From contig CAZVFT010000036.1 of assembly GCA_964626495.1 (NCBI GenBank), positions 1 through 23,466 of the forward strand: DNA of 23,466 nucleotides, read 5' to 3'. Each line of letters opens with the position of its first letter. Within the stretch, counting starts at the first letter, position 1. The notes beneath the pieces are model-generated. The model was not told where the DNA came from. It did no database searches and saw only the letters and a list, made by a program, of their open reading frames with translations. This DNA comes from JACNLN01 sp964626495 (GTDB taxonomy: Bacteria > Fidelibacterota > Marinisomatia > Marinisomatales > CAZVFT01). Below are positions 16,414 to 23,466 of the stretch, in pieces. The translations under genes and the position numbers were made by a program.

Positions 16414-17711
16414 TTAATTAATTCTCCTTTCATACATTTTCCATTGTGATCAATTAACTTGACTTCAAAGATAGAATTAATAAGTGAAGTATGAGCTGGA
16501 ACAAGCGTCCGTATATAATTCCCAGTCAACCCCGTCAGCCAACCATTCTGATAATTCTCAAATAAAACAGGGACGATTTTACCTAAATATTTATTAGAAA
16601 ATTCTTTCCGTTTGTCCTCTGAAAGTGAGTGAAGTATCTTACTTCTTTTGCTACAAGTTTTTACAGGAATTTTCGCATCATCATCTACGCCCTTTATATA
16701 TTTTCTTTCTGAATAAGTAAATACGTGAAGGTACGATATATCCAGATTGTTGAGGAAATTGTATGTTTCCGTAAATTCTTCCTCGGTTTCTCCCGGAAAT
16801 CCTACCATCACATCCACTCCGATACAACAATCCGGTAACAATGATTTAATTTTTTCAACTCGATCGGAAAACATCTCTCTACTGTATCTTCTGCGCATCA
16901 ATTTCAATATCTTGTTTGATCCCGATTGTAATGGAATGTGAAAATGTGAAACAAATATTTTTGAACACTGTACAAAATCAATAATCTCATCCGTCAGCAA
17001 ATTTGGTTCGATAGAAGAAATCCGAATCCTTTCAATACCTTCAATATTATCCAATTTTTGAATTAAATCGAAAAAGGTTTCCCCTGTTCCCTTTCCAAAG
17101 TCTCCAATATTTACTCCGGTAAGAACGATTTCTTTTACATCGGTTTTTGCAATATTTTGAGCTAACCTCATCGTATTTTGAATAGAATCGCTCCGACTTT
17201 GTCCCCTCGCTTTGGGGATAGTACAGAAGGAGCAGTTATAATCACATCCATCCTGAATTTTCAGAAATGTTCGAGTTCTTTCACCCTTCGAAAAAGATGG
17301 AATAAAGGATTTCATTTCCAGAGTATCGCAACTATAAATCTGAGTTTTTGCATTTTTCTCGAGATTGTTTAGATAATCGAGGATGTTGAATTTTTCACTA
17401 TTTCCTAATACGATATCCACACCTGAAATATTTGCAATTTCACCTGGATTTAATTGGGAATAACAACCTATGACTGCAACAAATGAATTCGGAGATCGCC
17501 GTAAAATCCGCCTTACTACCTTTCTGCACTTCTTTTCAGCTTCACGAGTCACAGCACAGGTATTGATTACATATAAATCTGCATTGTCAGAGAATTCTAC
17601 CTTGCATAAACCATTATTAACAAGATTTCGAGTAATAGTTGATGTTTCTGAAAAATTCAATTTGCAACCGAGTGTGTAAAAGGCAACCTTTTTATTGATT
17701 AGATTGTTCAT
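16410..17711 (-). CDS. mtaB: tRNA (N6-threonylcarbamoyladenosine 37-C2)-methylthiotransferase MtaB
   Basis: The 433-residue radical-SAM enzyme converts t6A37 to ms2t6A37 in tRNAs. Domains in order: UPF0004 methylthiotransferase domain with the three auxiliary-cluster cysteines Cys16 (TLGCKLN), Cys52 (INTCAVT) and Cys83 (VIGCYSQ); radical-SAM core with the CxxxCxxC cluster Cys156, Cys160, Cys163 (GCDYNCSFCTIPKARG); and a C-terminal TRAM-like domain from about 370. The TLGCKLNFSE and CAVTREAEKKCRK forms are typical of MtaB rather than MiaB or RimO. ATG at 17711 forms ATGA with the stop of the OppF-like gene upstream, and its own stop overlaps the kinase start, so three genes are coupled. Length is normal. 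Confidence 0.93.
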   Translation of the reverse strand: MNNLINKKVAFYTLGCKLNFSETSTITRNLVNNGLCKVEFSDNADLYVINTCAVTREAEKKCRKVVRRILRRSPNSFVAVIGCYSQLNPGEIANISGVDIVLGNSEKFNILDYLNNLEKNAKTQIYSCDTLEMKSFIPSFSKGERTRTFLKIQDGCDYNCSFCTIPKARGQSRSDSIQNTMRLAQNIAKTDVKEIVLTGVNIGDFGKGTGETFFDLIQKLDNIEGIERIRISSIEPNLLTDEIIDFVQCSKIFVSHFHIPLQSGSNKILKLMRRRYSREMFSDRVEKIKSLLPDCCIGVDVMVGFPGETEEEFTETYNFLNNLDISYLHVFTYSERKYIKGVDDDAKIPVKTCSKRSKILHSLSEDKRKEFSNKYLGKIVPVLFENYQNGWLTGLTGNYIRTLVPAHTSLINSIFEVKLIDHNGKCMKGELIN

Positions 17712-18664
17712 TTTTTCTGTTGAAAACAGGCAACAAAATGACCCTCACTTTTCTCAATTAAGTCTGGGTATAATTTTTTACAGATATCGGGAAGTTTATC
17801 TTCCCTGTCTTTAACTGGACAGCGAGGATGGAAATGACACCCTTCCGGCAGGTTGGCTGGATTCGCAATATCACCCGGTTTCATAATATCTTTGAGATGA
17901 CCTTTTTCACCGGCTATAGTTATTAGTGCTTTAGTATAAGGATGAAACGGTGTCAGAATAATAGAATTGACATCACCATATTCCACAATCTTCCCACAAT
18001 ACATCACAGCAATTCGATGGGCAATTTGACGTACTACAGCAAGATCGTGACTTATAAACAGATAAGATAACCTTTTATCTGTCTGAAGTTTCTTCAACAA
18101 ATTTATTATTTGCGCTTGTACAGAAACATCCAGAGCCGAGACAATTTCGTCGCAAATAATTAGTTCAGGTTCCACAGACAAAGCTCGAGCAATTCCCACG
18201 CGTTGACACTGTCCTCCCGATAATTCGTGGGGATATCTGTGAATATATTCAGGTGAAAGTTCTACCATCCTGAAAAGATCTTTAACCCGATGCATTACCT
18301 TATTGCGGGGAACTAATTTGTGATGTTTCAGTACTTCCGCTATCCCAGCACCAACCGTCATCCTCGGATTCAGCGAACTCAAAGGATCCTGAAAGATCAT
18401 CTGAACCTTTATTGCATCTTTCCTGGAAAAATTGTATGGCGCACCATTAAATCGAACCAGCCCTCCAGAAAGAGATACAAGTTGAAGTATCGCCCTTCCT
18501 AATGTTGATTTTCCACTACCCGATTCTCCTACCAATCCCACCGTTTCTCCTCGTTCAATGTTAAGGGATATATCATCAACAGCTTTCACCTGTCCTGAGG
18601 TTTTTGATAAAATCCCACTTTTTATAGGAAAGTAAGCTTTAAGATTTTCTATCTGAAGAATCAT
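17708..18664 (-). CDS. Oligopeptide/dipeptide ABC transporter ATP-binding protein (OppF/DppF type)
   Basis: The 318-residue ATPase has Walker A GESGSGKST (46-54), Q-loop Gln92 in MIFQDPLSSLNPR, signature LSGGQCQR (148-155), Walker B LIICDE (168-173) and H-loop His206 in ISHDL. The C-terminal oligopeptide-transporter extension has PEGCHFHPRCP and four cysteines (276, 282, 295, 313) as in OppD/OppF families. It should power uptake of peptides with an OppD partner and OppB/C permeases, but none of these is in the window, so it is an orphan here. Upstream on the same strand is the repeat copy B and then an unrelated restriction-modification pair. ATG at 18664 has no evident strong ribosome site. 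It overlaps mtaB by ATGA. Confidence 0.93.
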   Translation of the reverse strand: MILQIENLKAYFPIKSGILSKTSGQVKAVDDISLNIERGETVGLVGESGSGKSTLGRAILQLVSLSGGLVRFNGAPYNFSRKDAIKVQMIFQDPLSSLNPRMTVGAGIAEVLKHHKLVPRNKVMHRVKDLFRMVELSPEYIHRYPHELSGGQCQRVGIARALSVEPELIICDEIVSALDVSVQAQIINLLKKLQTDKRLSYLFISHDLAVVRQIAHRIAVMYCGKIVEYGDVNSIILTPFHPYTKALITIAGEKGHLKDIMKPGDIANPANLPEGCHFHPRCPVKDREDKLPDICKKLYPDLIEKSEGHFVACFQQKK

Positions 18665-18700
18665 CCGAATCGAATGTATCCTGTTTAATTCACCAGCCGT

Positions 18701-18874
18701 GAAGTTCGCTAAGATTCACGCCCGCCTTCCACCCACAGCGTGGGGCGGGCAGGAAGGAAAAATAAAAATATTACACAAATTATTTTATGACAAAAAATTT
18801 CTTTCAAATTTGTTATATTTCCCATAATAACAATACTCTGCGTTTCTTCGCGCTCTTGACGGTGAATAATCAAG
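18701..18874 (-). repeat. Dispersed intergenic repeat, copy B
   Basis: The reverse-complement partner of 9880-10052. Its hairpin is stronger than in copy A: GCCCGCC pairs with GGCGGGC around an inner CCCAC/GTGGG stem, while copy A has substitutions on both sides but still pairs. The copy starts a few bases after the stop of the PD-(D/E)XK-like gene (18879) and ends about 36 bases before the OppF-like ATG. Its orientation relative to transcription is opposite to that of copy A. Confidence 0.8.
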
Positions 18875-18878
18875 TCTA

Positions 18879-19511
18879 TTACTTTATTGCCCAAATGATG
18901 TCTGATTGTATTAAAACACTATTAGTACTTTTAAAGCGATAAAGATTCCCTCTATCAAAATTCCATACATAATCCTCGATGAGTGATTTAATCCACTGAA
19001 GTTCTGCTTTTAACTTCCAATGGGAAGATTTCCTGGAATAAAAAATAATAAAAAGTCTGTTCTCCAGATGTTTTCGCTTTTGTTGACTCTGGTGTTTGTA
19101 TAACCAATCAATCAATTCTCCGGGATGTTTATGTGCATAAGAAAGGGTCTTTCCAAAACCTTTAGGAAAAATGGATGATTTATGATCGAACCGAATCCCA
19201 TCTATTGAAAAATCCACAAGTCGATCTCGCTCATCGGAAGCGGCTTCTACCCCACTCAGAGAATGAAATATCTTCTCTATACTATTTGCTGACCAGAAAT
19301 TATACCAACGGTTAATGACGTAGTGAAAATAGGATTCATATTCTTCTTTCCCATAAAAACGTTTTTCTATCTCAGCCAATAAATTTTTAAATCTAAAAGT
19401 AGAATAAATGAAGTTCGTAAGGTTATCATAGCAATCATTTTGTAATCGTCCCCATTTATAAGGGTAAGAGTGTCGTTGTTTCAGTTCCTTCTCCCGTTCT
19501 TTGAGGTTCAT
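18879..19511 (-). CDS. Putative restriction endonuclease (PD-(D/E)XK-like)
   Basis: The 210-residue product matches no enzyme I can name. It has a nuclease-like motif: Glu89 in SGVEAASDE, Asp100 in LVDFSIDG and Asp109-His110-Lys111 in IRFDHKSSIFP, that is, a D...DxK core on two adjacent strands typical of PD-(D/E)XK enzymes. A helical lead-in (1-85) and a helix-rich C-terminus (KKRKHLENRLFIIFYSRKSS) follow the usual endonuclease shape. The gene starts 18 bases after the stop of a DNA methyltransferase and on the same strand, which is the arrangement of a type II restriction-modification pair. Recognition site unknown. Its role rests on the motif plus neighbour; a non-nuclease role is possible. 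Confidence 0.6.
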   Translation of the reverse strand: MNLKEREKELKQRHSYPYKWGRLQNDCYDNLTNFIYSTFRFKNLLAEIEKRFYGKEEYESYFHYVINRWYNFWSANSIEKIFHSLSGVEAASDERDRLVDFSIDGIRFDHKSSIFPKGFGKTLSYAHKHPGELIDWLYKHQSQQKRKHLENRLFIIFYSRKSSHWKLKAELQWIKSLIEDYVWNFDRGNLYRFKSTNSVLIQSDIIWAIK

Positions 19512-19529
19512 CTCTGATAATAAAACACG

Positions 19530-20561
19530 TTATTTTTTCCTGAATACAAAAATGTACTCATGCTTGAACAGATAAAATCCCCCTGCAAGCGCTCGATATC
19601 GCCACAATTCCTTCTGCTTTCTTTTTCCTGTTGTGTGATGAAAATTTTTCACAATGATACTCTTTAATAAGAAACCTCTCTCCAGAACCTTCTGCATTGT
19701 TAAAAATCCAAGAGGAATCCACTCTCCTTTGGTATATTTATCTCCTATGACCAGTACAAAATAACGACCCTTATCAAGAATAGATGAGGCTTTTTCAACG
19801 ACTTCTCCCATCTGATTTGAAAAATCATCAATCGATTCAGCATTGGAAAGGTCTCTGGGGTCATCGCTAAATTTGATGATGTCAAAATAAGGGGGGTGCA
19901 TAATCAAAAGTTGGACAGTATCAATTCCGTATTTACTTAACATCAAAGGGTAATCAATAATTCTGCTGTCACCGGTAATTACTTCGCTGACCACTCTGTT
20001 TTGATTTGATTCAGCGGCGATGTTTTTCGTCGCCCGGGACGCAACATCCTCAAGAAGTTCAATGCCTATGCCATTCCGTCCAAGGCGTTGGCTCTCAATT
20101 AACGTCGTTCCGTTACCTACAAAACAGTCCAGAACCCATTCACCCTTTTTCGTATACCGTTTTATCATCTGCTGCGGAATTTGTGGAATAAAATTCCCCC
20201 AGTAATCAGCGGAATGTACCCCGGTATTATCCCGCTTATCTAAAACCCATAGACTATCTATAATGATATCGTCATATTCCTTCCAGCGATTTAAATTAAT
20301 ATCGTTGATACCATTTGTTCTCACTTCACTTAAACCTCTCTCCAATCGCTCGATATAGTACAACGCTCTTTCAAGAGTGCGAGATTCAGCAATCTGCTCC
20401 AACTCCCGATTTAAATAGTCTCGATGGACATTTTGTGCTCCATCATCAAGAGTGAGAAAATCACCCTCATTTTCAAGATGAGAGATTATCTCTCGAATAT
20501 TATTTCTCAGGGATTGAATGGACGTCGAAGATTTTAACCTTTGAAGGGACTTAATGATCAT
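19530..20561 (-). CDS. DNA methyltransferase (N4-cytosine/N6-adenine type)
   Basis: The 343-residue enzyme transfers methyl from S-adenosylmethionine to an exocyclic amino group. Motif order is X/I then IV: WGNFIPQIPQQMIKRYTKKGEWVLDCF around motif I (FVGNGTT, 147-153; acidic end at IGIELLED), then motif IV MHPPYFD (221-227), where the usual Asp/Asn/Ser before PPY is His222. The C-terminus LFKHEYIFVFRKK is typical of these enzymes. An N-terminal ~115 residues is helical and probably contacts DNA. ATG at 20561 lies 19 bases after the stop of the nucleotidyltransferase gene with no strong ribosome site. It precedes the putative endonuclease. His at the first position of the catalytic tetrapeptide makes the target base uncertain. 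Confidence 0.85.
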   Translation of the reverse strand: MIIKSLQRLKSSTSIQSLRNNIREIISHLENEGDFLTLDDGAQNVHRDYLNRELEQIAESRTLERALYYIERLERGLSEVRTNGINDINLNRWKEYDDIIIDSLWVLDKRDNTGVHSADYWGNFIPQIPQQMIKRYTKKGEWVLDCFVGNGTTLIESQRLGRNGIGIELLEDVASRATKNIAAESNQNRVVSEVITGDSRIIDYPLMLSKYGIDTVQLLIMHPPYFDIIKFSDDPRDLSNAESIDDFSNQMGEVVEKASSILDKGRYFVLVIGDKYTKGEWIPLGFLTMQKVLERGFLLKSIIVKNFHHTTGKRKQKELWRYRALAGGFYLFKHEYIFVFRKK

Positions 20562-20580
20562 CAGGGGAGGTTAAGGAAGA

Positions 20581-21645
20581 TCATTTCAATTCAATGCGAC
20601 TTCGATCGCCAATCATAAATCGATGTGTTTCTGGTATGCTGCGGGAACGCCGGATTTCCACACTATGACCAAGAAGCGAAGCTTCAATCCGAACATTCAC
20701 ATTCTTAATGATGGTTTTATCCATAATAATCGAATATTCCACTTCACTCCCAATAATCTTACAACCATCAGAAATTGATGAATAAGGACCGATGTAAGTA
20801 TCTCGAATCTCCACATTTTTTCCGATAATTACCGGTCCACGGATGTTACTGTTTTCCACCTGACTACCCTCTCCAATAGAAACTCGACCAACAATGGTAG
20901 AGTTTTCATCGGTGTTGCCTGAAATAATAGGAGAATGATTATCCAGCACCAGTCTATTGGCTTCCAGGAGATCACTAGCTTTCCCCGTATCCTTCCACCA
21001 TCCTGTGATCTCAGAAAAAGTAACTGTTGCTCCATTATCCAGTAAATATTGATGAGCATCTGAAATTTCCAATTCTCCTCTCGCCGATGGTTCTATATTG
21101 TTAACCGCTTTAAAAATGGAACTGTCGTAGAGATAAATTCCCGTGATAGCATAATCACTTTTAGGGTTAGCTGGCTTTTCTTCGATACTAACAATCTGAT
21201 CCTTCATTATCTCAGGGACCCCAAATCGTTGTGGATCTTTTACCTTACTTAAAACAAGATGACAATTTGATCCGTTGTTTTCAAAGTCTTCAATAAATTT
21301 TCCAATTCCACCAACAAGAATATTATCGCCTAAGTAAAAGATGAAGTTTTCATCGCCAATAAATGACTCCGAAATTTTCACCACGTGAGCCAAGCCCAGA
21401 GGAACTTCCTGTGGAATGTAGGTGATATTCAATCCCATTTTCGTGCCGTCACCAAAGACATCCTTAATTTCCTGATCTCCACTATTGATAATAATGCCAA
21501 TCTCTGATATCCCTGCTTCCTGAACATATTCGATGGCGTAACTAAGCATCGGCTTGTTTCCAATGGGTATGAGGTGTTTATTCTTTGTATGGGTAATCGG
21601 TCGTAATCGTGTTCCATGACCACCTGCTGTGATAACGGCTTTCAT
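20581..21645 (-). CDS. Glucose-1-phosphate thymidylyltransferase, long form (RmlA/StrD-like)
   Basis: The 354-residue product transfers a nucleotide to glucose-1-phosphate to make dTDP-glucose, the entry to dTDP-deoxysugars. The N-terminal domain has the nucleotide loop AGGHGTRLRPITHTKNKHL (7-25), Asp107 in FYLGDNILVGG for metal, EEKPANPKS (155-163), ELEISDAHQYLL and Asp219 in GWWKDTGKASDLLEA. Unlike short RmlA (about 290 residues) it has a C-terminal left-handed beta-helix (about 245-350) with hexapeptide-like repeats (IVGRVSIGEGSQVENSNIRGPVIIGKNVEI), as in StrD/GraD. Other rml genes are not in the window. ATG at 21645 follows GGAGGATTAGT and starts one base after the stop of the RNase H-like gene, so they are coupled. 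Confidence 0.92.
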   Translation of the reverse strand: MKAVITAGGHGTRLRPITHTKNKHLIPIGNKPMLSYAIEYVQEAGISEIGIIINSGDQEIKDVFGDGTKMGLNITYIPQEVPLGLAHVVKISESFIGDENFIFYLGDNILVGGIGKFIEDFENNGSNCHLVLSKVKDPQRFGVPEIMKDQIVSIEEKPANPKSDYAITGIYLYDSSIFKAVNNIEPSARGELEISDAHQYLLDNGATVTFSEITGWWKDTGKASDLLEANRLVLDNHSPIISGNTDENSTIVGRVSIGEGSQVENSNIRGPVIIGKNVEIRDTYIGPYSSISDGCKIIGSEVEYSIIMDKTIIKNVNVRIEASLLGHSVEIRRSRSIPETHRFMIGDRSRIELK

Positions 21646-21646
21646 A

Positions 21647-22228
21647 CTAATCCTCCCTATTCATTCCTTGCCTACTTAATTTATCTGCCCGTTTGTTCTG
21701 ACCTCTTGGAATATAATTTATTTCCCAGGAACTGAATCCGGACAATAGTATATTAACAATTTGATGTAATTTTTTCAGACGTGTATTTTTTACTCTATAT
21801 TTTCCATTCACCTGCCTTACAACCAGTTCACTATCTGCCTTAATTAAAATTGATCCACAATCAAATTGTTTAGCATACTCCAAACCACGAATTAGTGCTT
21901 TGTACTCAGCTTCATTACTGGTGGCTTCTCCGATATGTTCAGAAAAAATAAAGAGCTCATTCCCGGACACTTTATCACCTTCCACTTTGTAGAAGACACC
22001 ACCAATTCCAGCTCGTTTCGTGTGATAGCTTGCCGATCCATCAATAAAAAGTTGTAAATCAATCCCTTCACCAGGGATGCTTTTTGAATCAACACCAAGC
22101 AATTTTGAAAAAAGTGAGTTCCATTCATCCGATACAGTACCCGGTACACTCTGCACGAAATGGTTAATCATCTCAGGATTGAAAAGTTGATGAAGCAATT
22201 CTCTATCTTTTTGCGATAAATCTGCCAT
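21647..22228 (-). CDS. RNase H-like protein (RNase HI fold)
   Basis: The 193-residue product has an N-terminal ~55 residues (helical, unassigned) and an RNase H domain (about 58-188). The four acidic residues are in place: Asp63 in LFIDGSASYH, Glu106 in TSNEAEYKALIRGL, Asp132 in IKADSELVV and Asp182 in NKRADKLSRQ. This is the RVT_3 branch of RNase HI-like proteins that degrade the RNA strand of RNA-DNA hybrids; many bacteria carry one in addition to classical RnhA. The order VVRQVNGKYRVKN and LKKLHQIVNILL fits. It has no partner known; it is coupled to the RmlA-like gene by a single-base gap, perhaps only through operon packing. The N-terminal part has no motif I know. Confidence 0.85.
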   Translation of the reverse strand: MADLSQKDRELLHQLFNPEMINHFVQSVPGTVSDEWNSLFSKLLGVDSKSIPGEGIDLQLFIDGSASYHTKRAGIGGVFYKVEGDKVSGNELFIFSEHIGEATSNEAEYKALIRGLEYAKQFDCGSILIKADSELVVRQVNGKYRVKNTRLKKLHQIVNILLSGFSSWEINYIPRGQNKRADKLSRQGMNRED

Positions 22229-22340
22229 AATAGTTAAAACATTAGCCCTCTAAATTACCAATTAAAAAAGGAATTTTGTTATTTTTTACCGGGCAATGGA
22301 TAATAATTGACACTCCTATGCCAAAATAACACTTGCTGTA

Positions 22341-23399
22341 TTATGTCAATTCCATCATCTCGGAGCAGATGTAATCACCTACCTCGCTGGTTCCCAGACT
22401 TCCACCAAGATCCCGAGTGACCCAACCACTTTTATATGCCTTTTTTAAAGATGTTATTATGGCTTTAGATGCCTTCTTTTTTTGAAAATGATCCATCACA
22501 TGTTTTACACATAAAATTGCTGACATTGGATTTGCGTAATCCTTTCCAATATACTGCTGTTGTGGTCCTATCATTGGTCGTATCATAACAACTCCTTTTC
22601 CATCGCAATAAAGTTGTGTCGCCATAGCAAATCCACCCTGAAAAGCGGCACCCAATTCAGAAATAATGGAACCATAAAGATGATTTGTTACGATTATGTC
22701 AAACCTGTCCGGATCAGTCACAAGTTGAGGAACAAGAAGGTTCATCGGAATGTGAGAAGCAGAAACATCTGGAAACTTGTGCCTGACCTGTCGAAAGATC
22801 CGCATCCATAAATCGTGACCGAATTTCAGAGAAATGGGATTATCCACCATAGTTACTTTTTTTCTTCCATAACGGATAGCTTCCTCAAAAGCAAAGGTGA
22901 TAATATTTTCTACACTAACTTTCGTATAAATTATCTCCTGAATTGAGATTTCATCTTCTTTTTCTCTGTTGTACGACCCACCCAAATTAGGATAAGATTC
23001 TCCAGAACTATCGTATGTTACCAGAAAATCAATTTCTGATTCGGATTTACCTTCCAATGGGCATAAATCTGAACTGAGCAAAGAAACGGGGCGGCTAATG
23101 GCGAAAAGATTTAATTCACGTATCAGTGTAGATATAATTTGTCTGGCGTGTATGTTATTAGAAATCCGTTTATCGCCAAGCGGTCCAAGAATGATCGCCT
23201 TGAACTTGTTTTTCAACTCATCAACTAATTCTTCAGGGATGGTTATCCCAGTTGTCAAATAGTGATTAGCACTAAGTTCAAATTCCACAACCTGTAAATC
23301 AAGATTAAAACCATCATTTAAAGCATTAATTATCTTTATCGATTCATTCAAAATATCAGGTCCGATACCATCACCTTTGATTAACGCTATTTTGGGCAT
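22341..23399 (-). CDS. Divergent isopropylmalate/isocitrate dehydrogenase family protein
   Basis: The 352-residue product aligns along its length with LeuB/Icd: KGDGIGPDIL (8-17), LGPLGDKRI (71-79), the FDIIVTNHLYGSIISELGAA block (233-252) and a C-terminal KDYANPMSA (286-294). Yet catalytic positions differ: the metal-binding GDxxSD (usual Asp pair) is GSIISE (243-248), the preceding conserved Asp in the 'D-A-x-Q-L' strand is Asn220, the lysine of DKANVL is Asn187 in VDNPISL, and the NAD-binding HGSAPDIAGK loop is IGPQQQYIGK (277-286). So the fold is kept but the classical Mg-dependent dehydrogenase/decarboxylase chemistry is unlikely. It may have a different reaction or be a regulatory pseudoenzyme. 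ATG at 23399 follows TGGAGATAATT. It ends 112 bases before the RNase H-like gene. Confidence 0.85.
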   Translation of the reverse strand: MPKIALIKGDGIGPDILNESIKIINALNDGFNLDLQVVEFELSANHYLTTGITIPEELVDELKNKFKAIILGPLGDKRISNNIHARQIISTLIRELNLFAISRPVSLLSSDLCPLEGKSESEIDFLVTYDSSGESYPNLGGSYNREKEDEISIQEIIYTKVSVENIITFAFEEAIRYGRKKVTMVDNPISLKFGHDLWMRIFRQVRHKFPDVSASHIPMNLLVPQLVTDPDRFDIIVTNHLYGSIISELGAAFQGGFAMATQLYCDGKGVVMIRPMIGPQQQYIGKDYANPMSAILCVKHVMDHFQKKKASKAIITSLKKAYKSGWVTRDLGGSLGTSEVGDYICSEMMELT

Positions 23400-23466
23400 A
23401 ATTATCTCCAGACTAGTGTCATGTTAAGTCACAATTGACGGATAAAGTCTTTTGAGTTTAATCCGA

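Noticed and set aside
18709..18894. Minus-strand 61-codon open frame
   Set aside because: It starts inside the end of the putative endonuclease gene and reads through repeat copy B; its sequence is the translated repeat.

Overview
This AT-rich bacterial window carries 20 recognisable protein genes, 19 of them on the minus strand. I see no rRNA, tRNA or CRISPR array, and no gap longer than about 250 bases. Two secreted proteins end in the QNYPNPFNP-type 'FlgD-Ig / type IX-like' C-terminal sorting domain, and a 16th-residue lipobox and cohesin-like and TlpA-like exported proteins are also present. This points to a Gram-negative member of the FCB group (Bacteroidota/Ignavibacteria/Calditrichota/Neomarinimicrobiota side). 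A candidate phylum such as Neomarinimicrobiota is my guess; the sequence alone does not settle it.

Region 1 (1-7.6 kb) encodes exported proteins. The first is a giant reading frame, open at the left edge of the window. It joins a complete streptopain-like (C10) cysteine protease, an FG-GAP/VCBS-type beta-propeller, a complete papain-like (C1A) cysteine protease, a lectin-like domain and a sorting domain. Next come a TlpA-type thioredoxin lipoprotein and a TPR plus EreA/ChaN-like hydrolase.

Region 2 (7.8-9.4 kb) is a small regulon: an ECF sigma factor, a downstream two-helix membrane protein (possible anti-sigma factor) and a divergent small membrane protein. The divergent intergenic region holds two back-to-back copies of the same bipartite motif, TGCAACA-N14-ATTGTC, one facing each gene. 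I read these as the promoters of this sigma factor.

Region 3 (9.4-15.7 kb) is metabolic: methylmalonyl-CoA epimerase, an enolase-superfamily dipeptide epimerase, then the operon trkA-trkH-enoyl-CoA hydratase (potassium uptake plus a crotonase), and a cohesin-like secreted protein.

Region 4 (15.8-18.7 kb) is a tightly overlapping set: an OppF/DppF-like ATPase, the tRNA methylthiotransferase MtaB and a deoxynucleoside kinase, joined by 4-base stop/start overlaps.

Region 5 (18.7-23.4 kb) holds a DNA methyltransferase with an adjacent PD-(D/E)XK-like protein (probable restriction-modification pair), an RNase H-like protein coupled to a nucleotidyltransferase of the RmlA/StrD type, and an isopropylmalate/isocitrate dehydrogenase homologue that has lost most of its catalytic residues.

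Two copies of a ~173-base dispersed repeat with a conserved GC-rich hairpin lie in opposite orientation at 9880-10052 and 18701-18874. A GC-rich tail next to the first copy supplies the C-terminus of the dipeptide epimerase.
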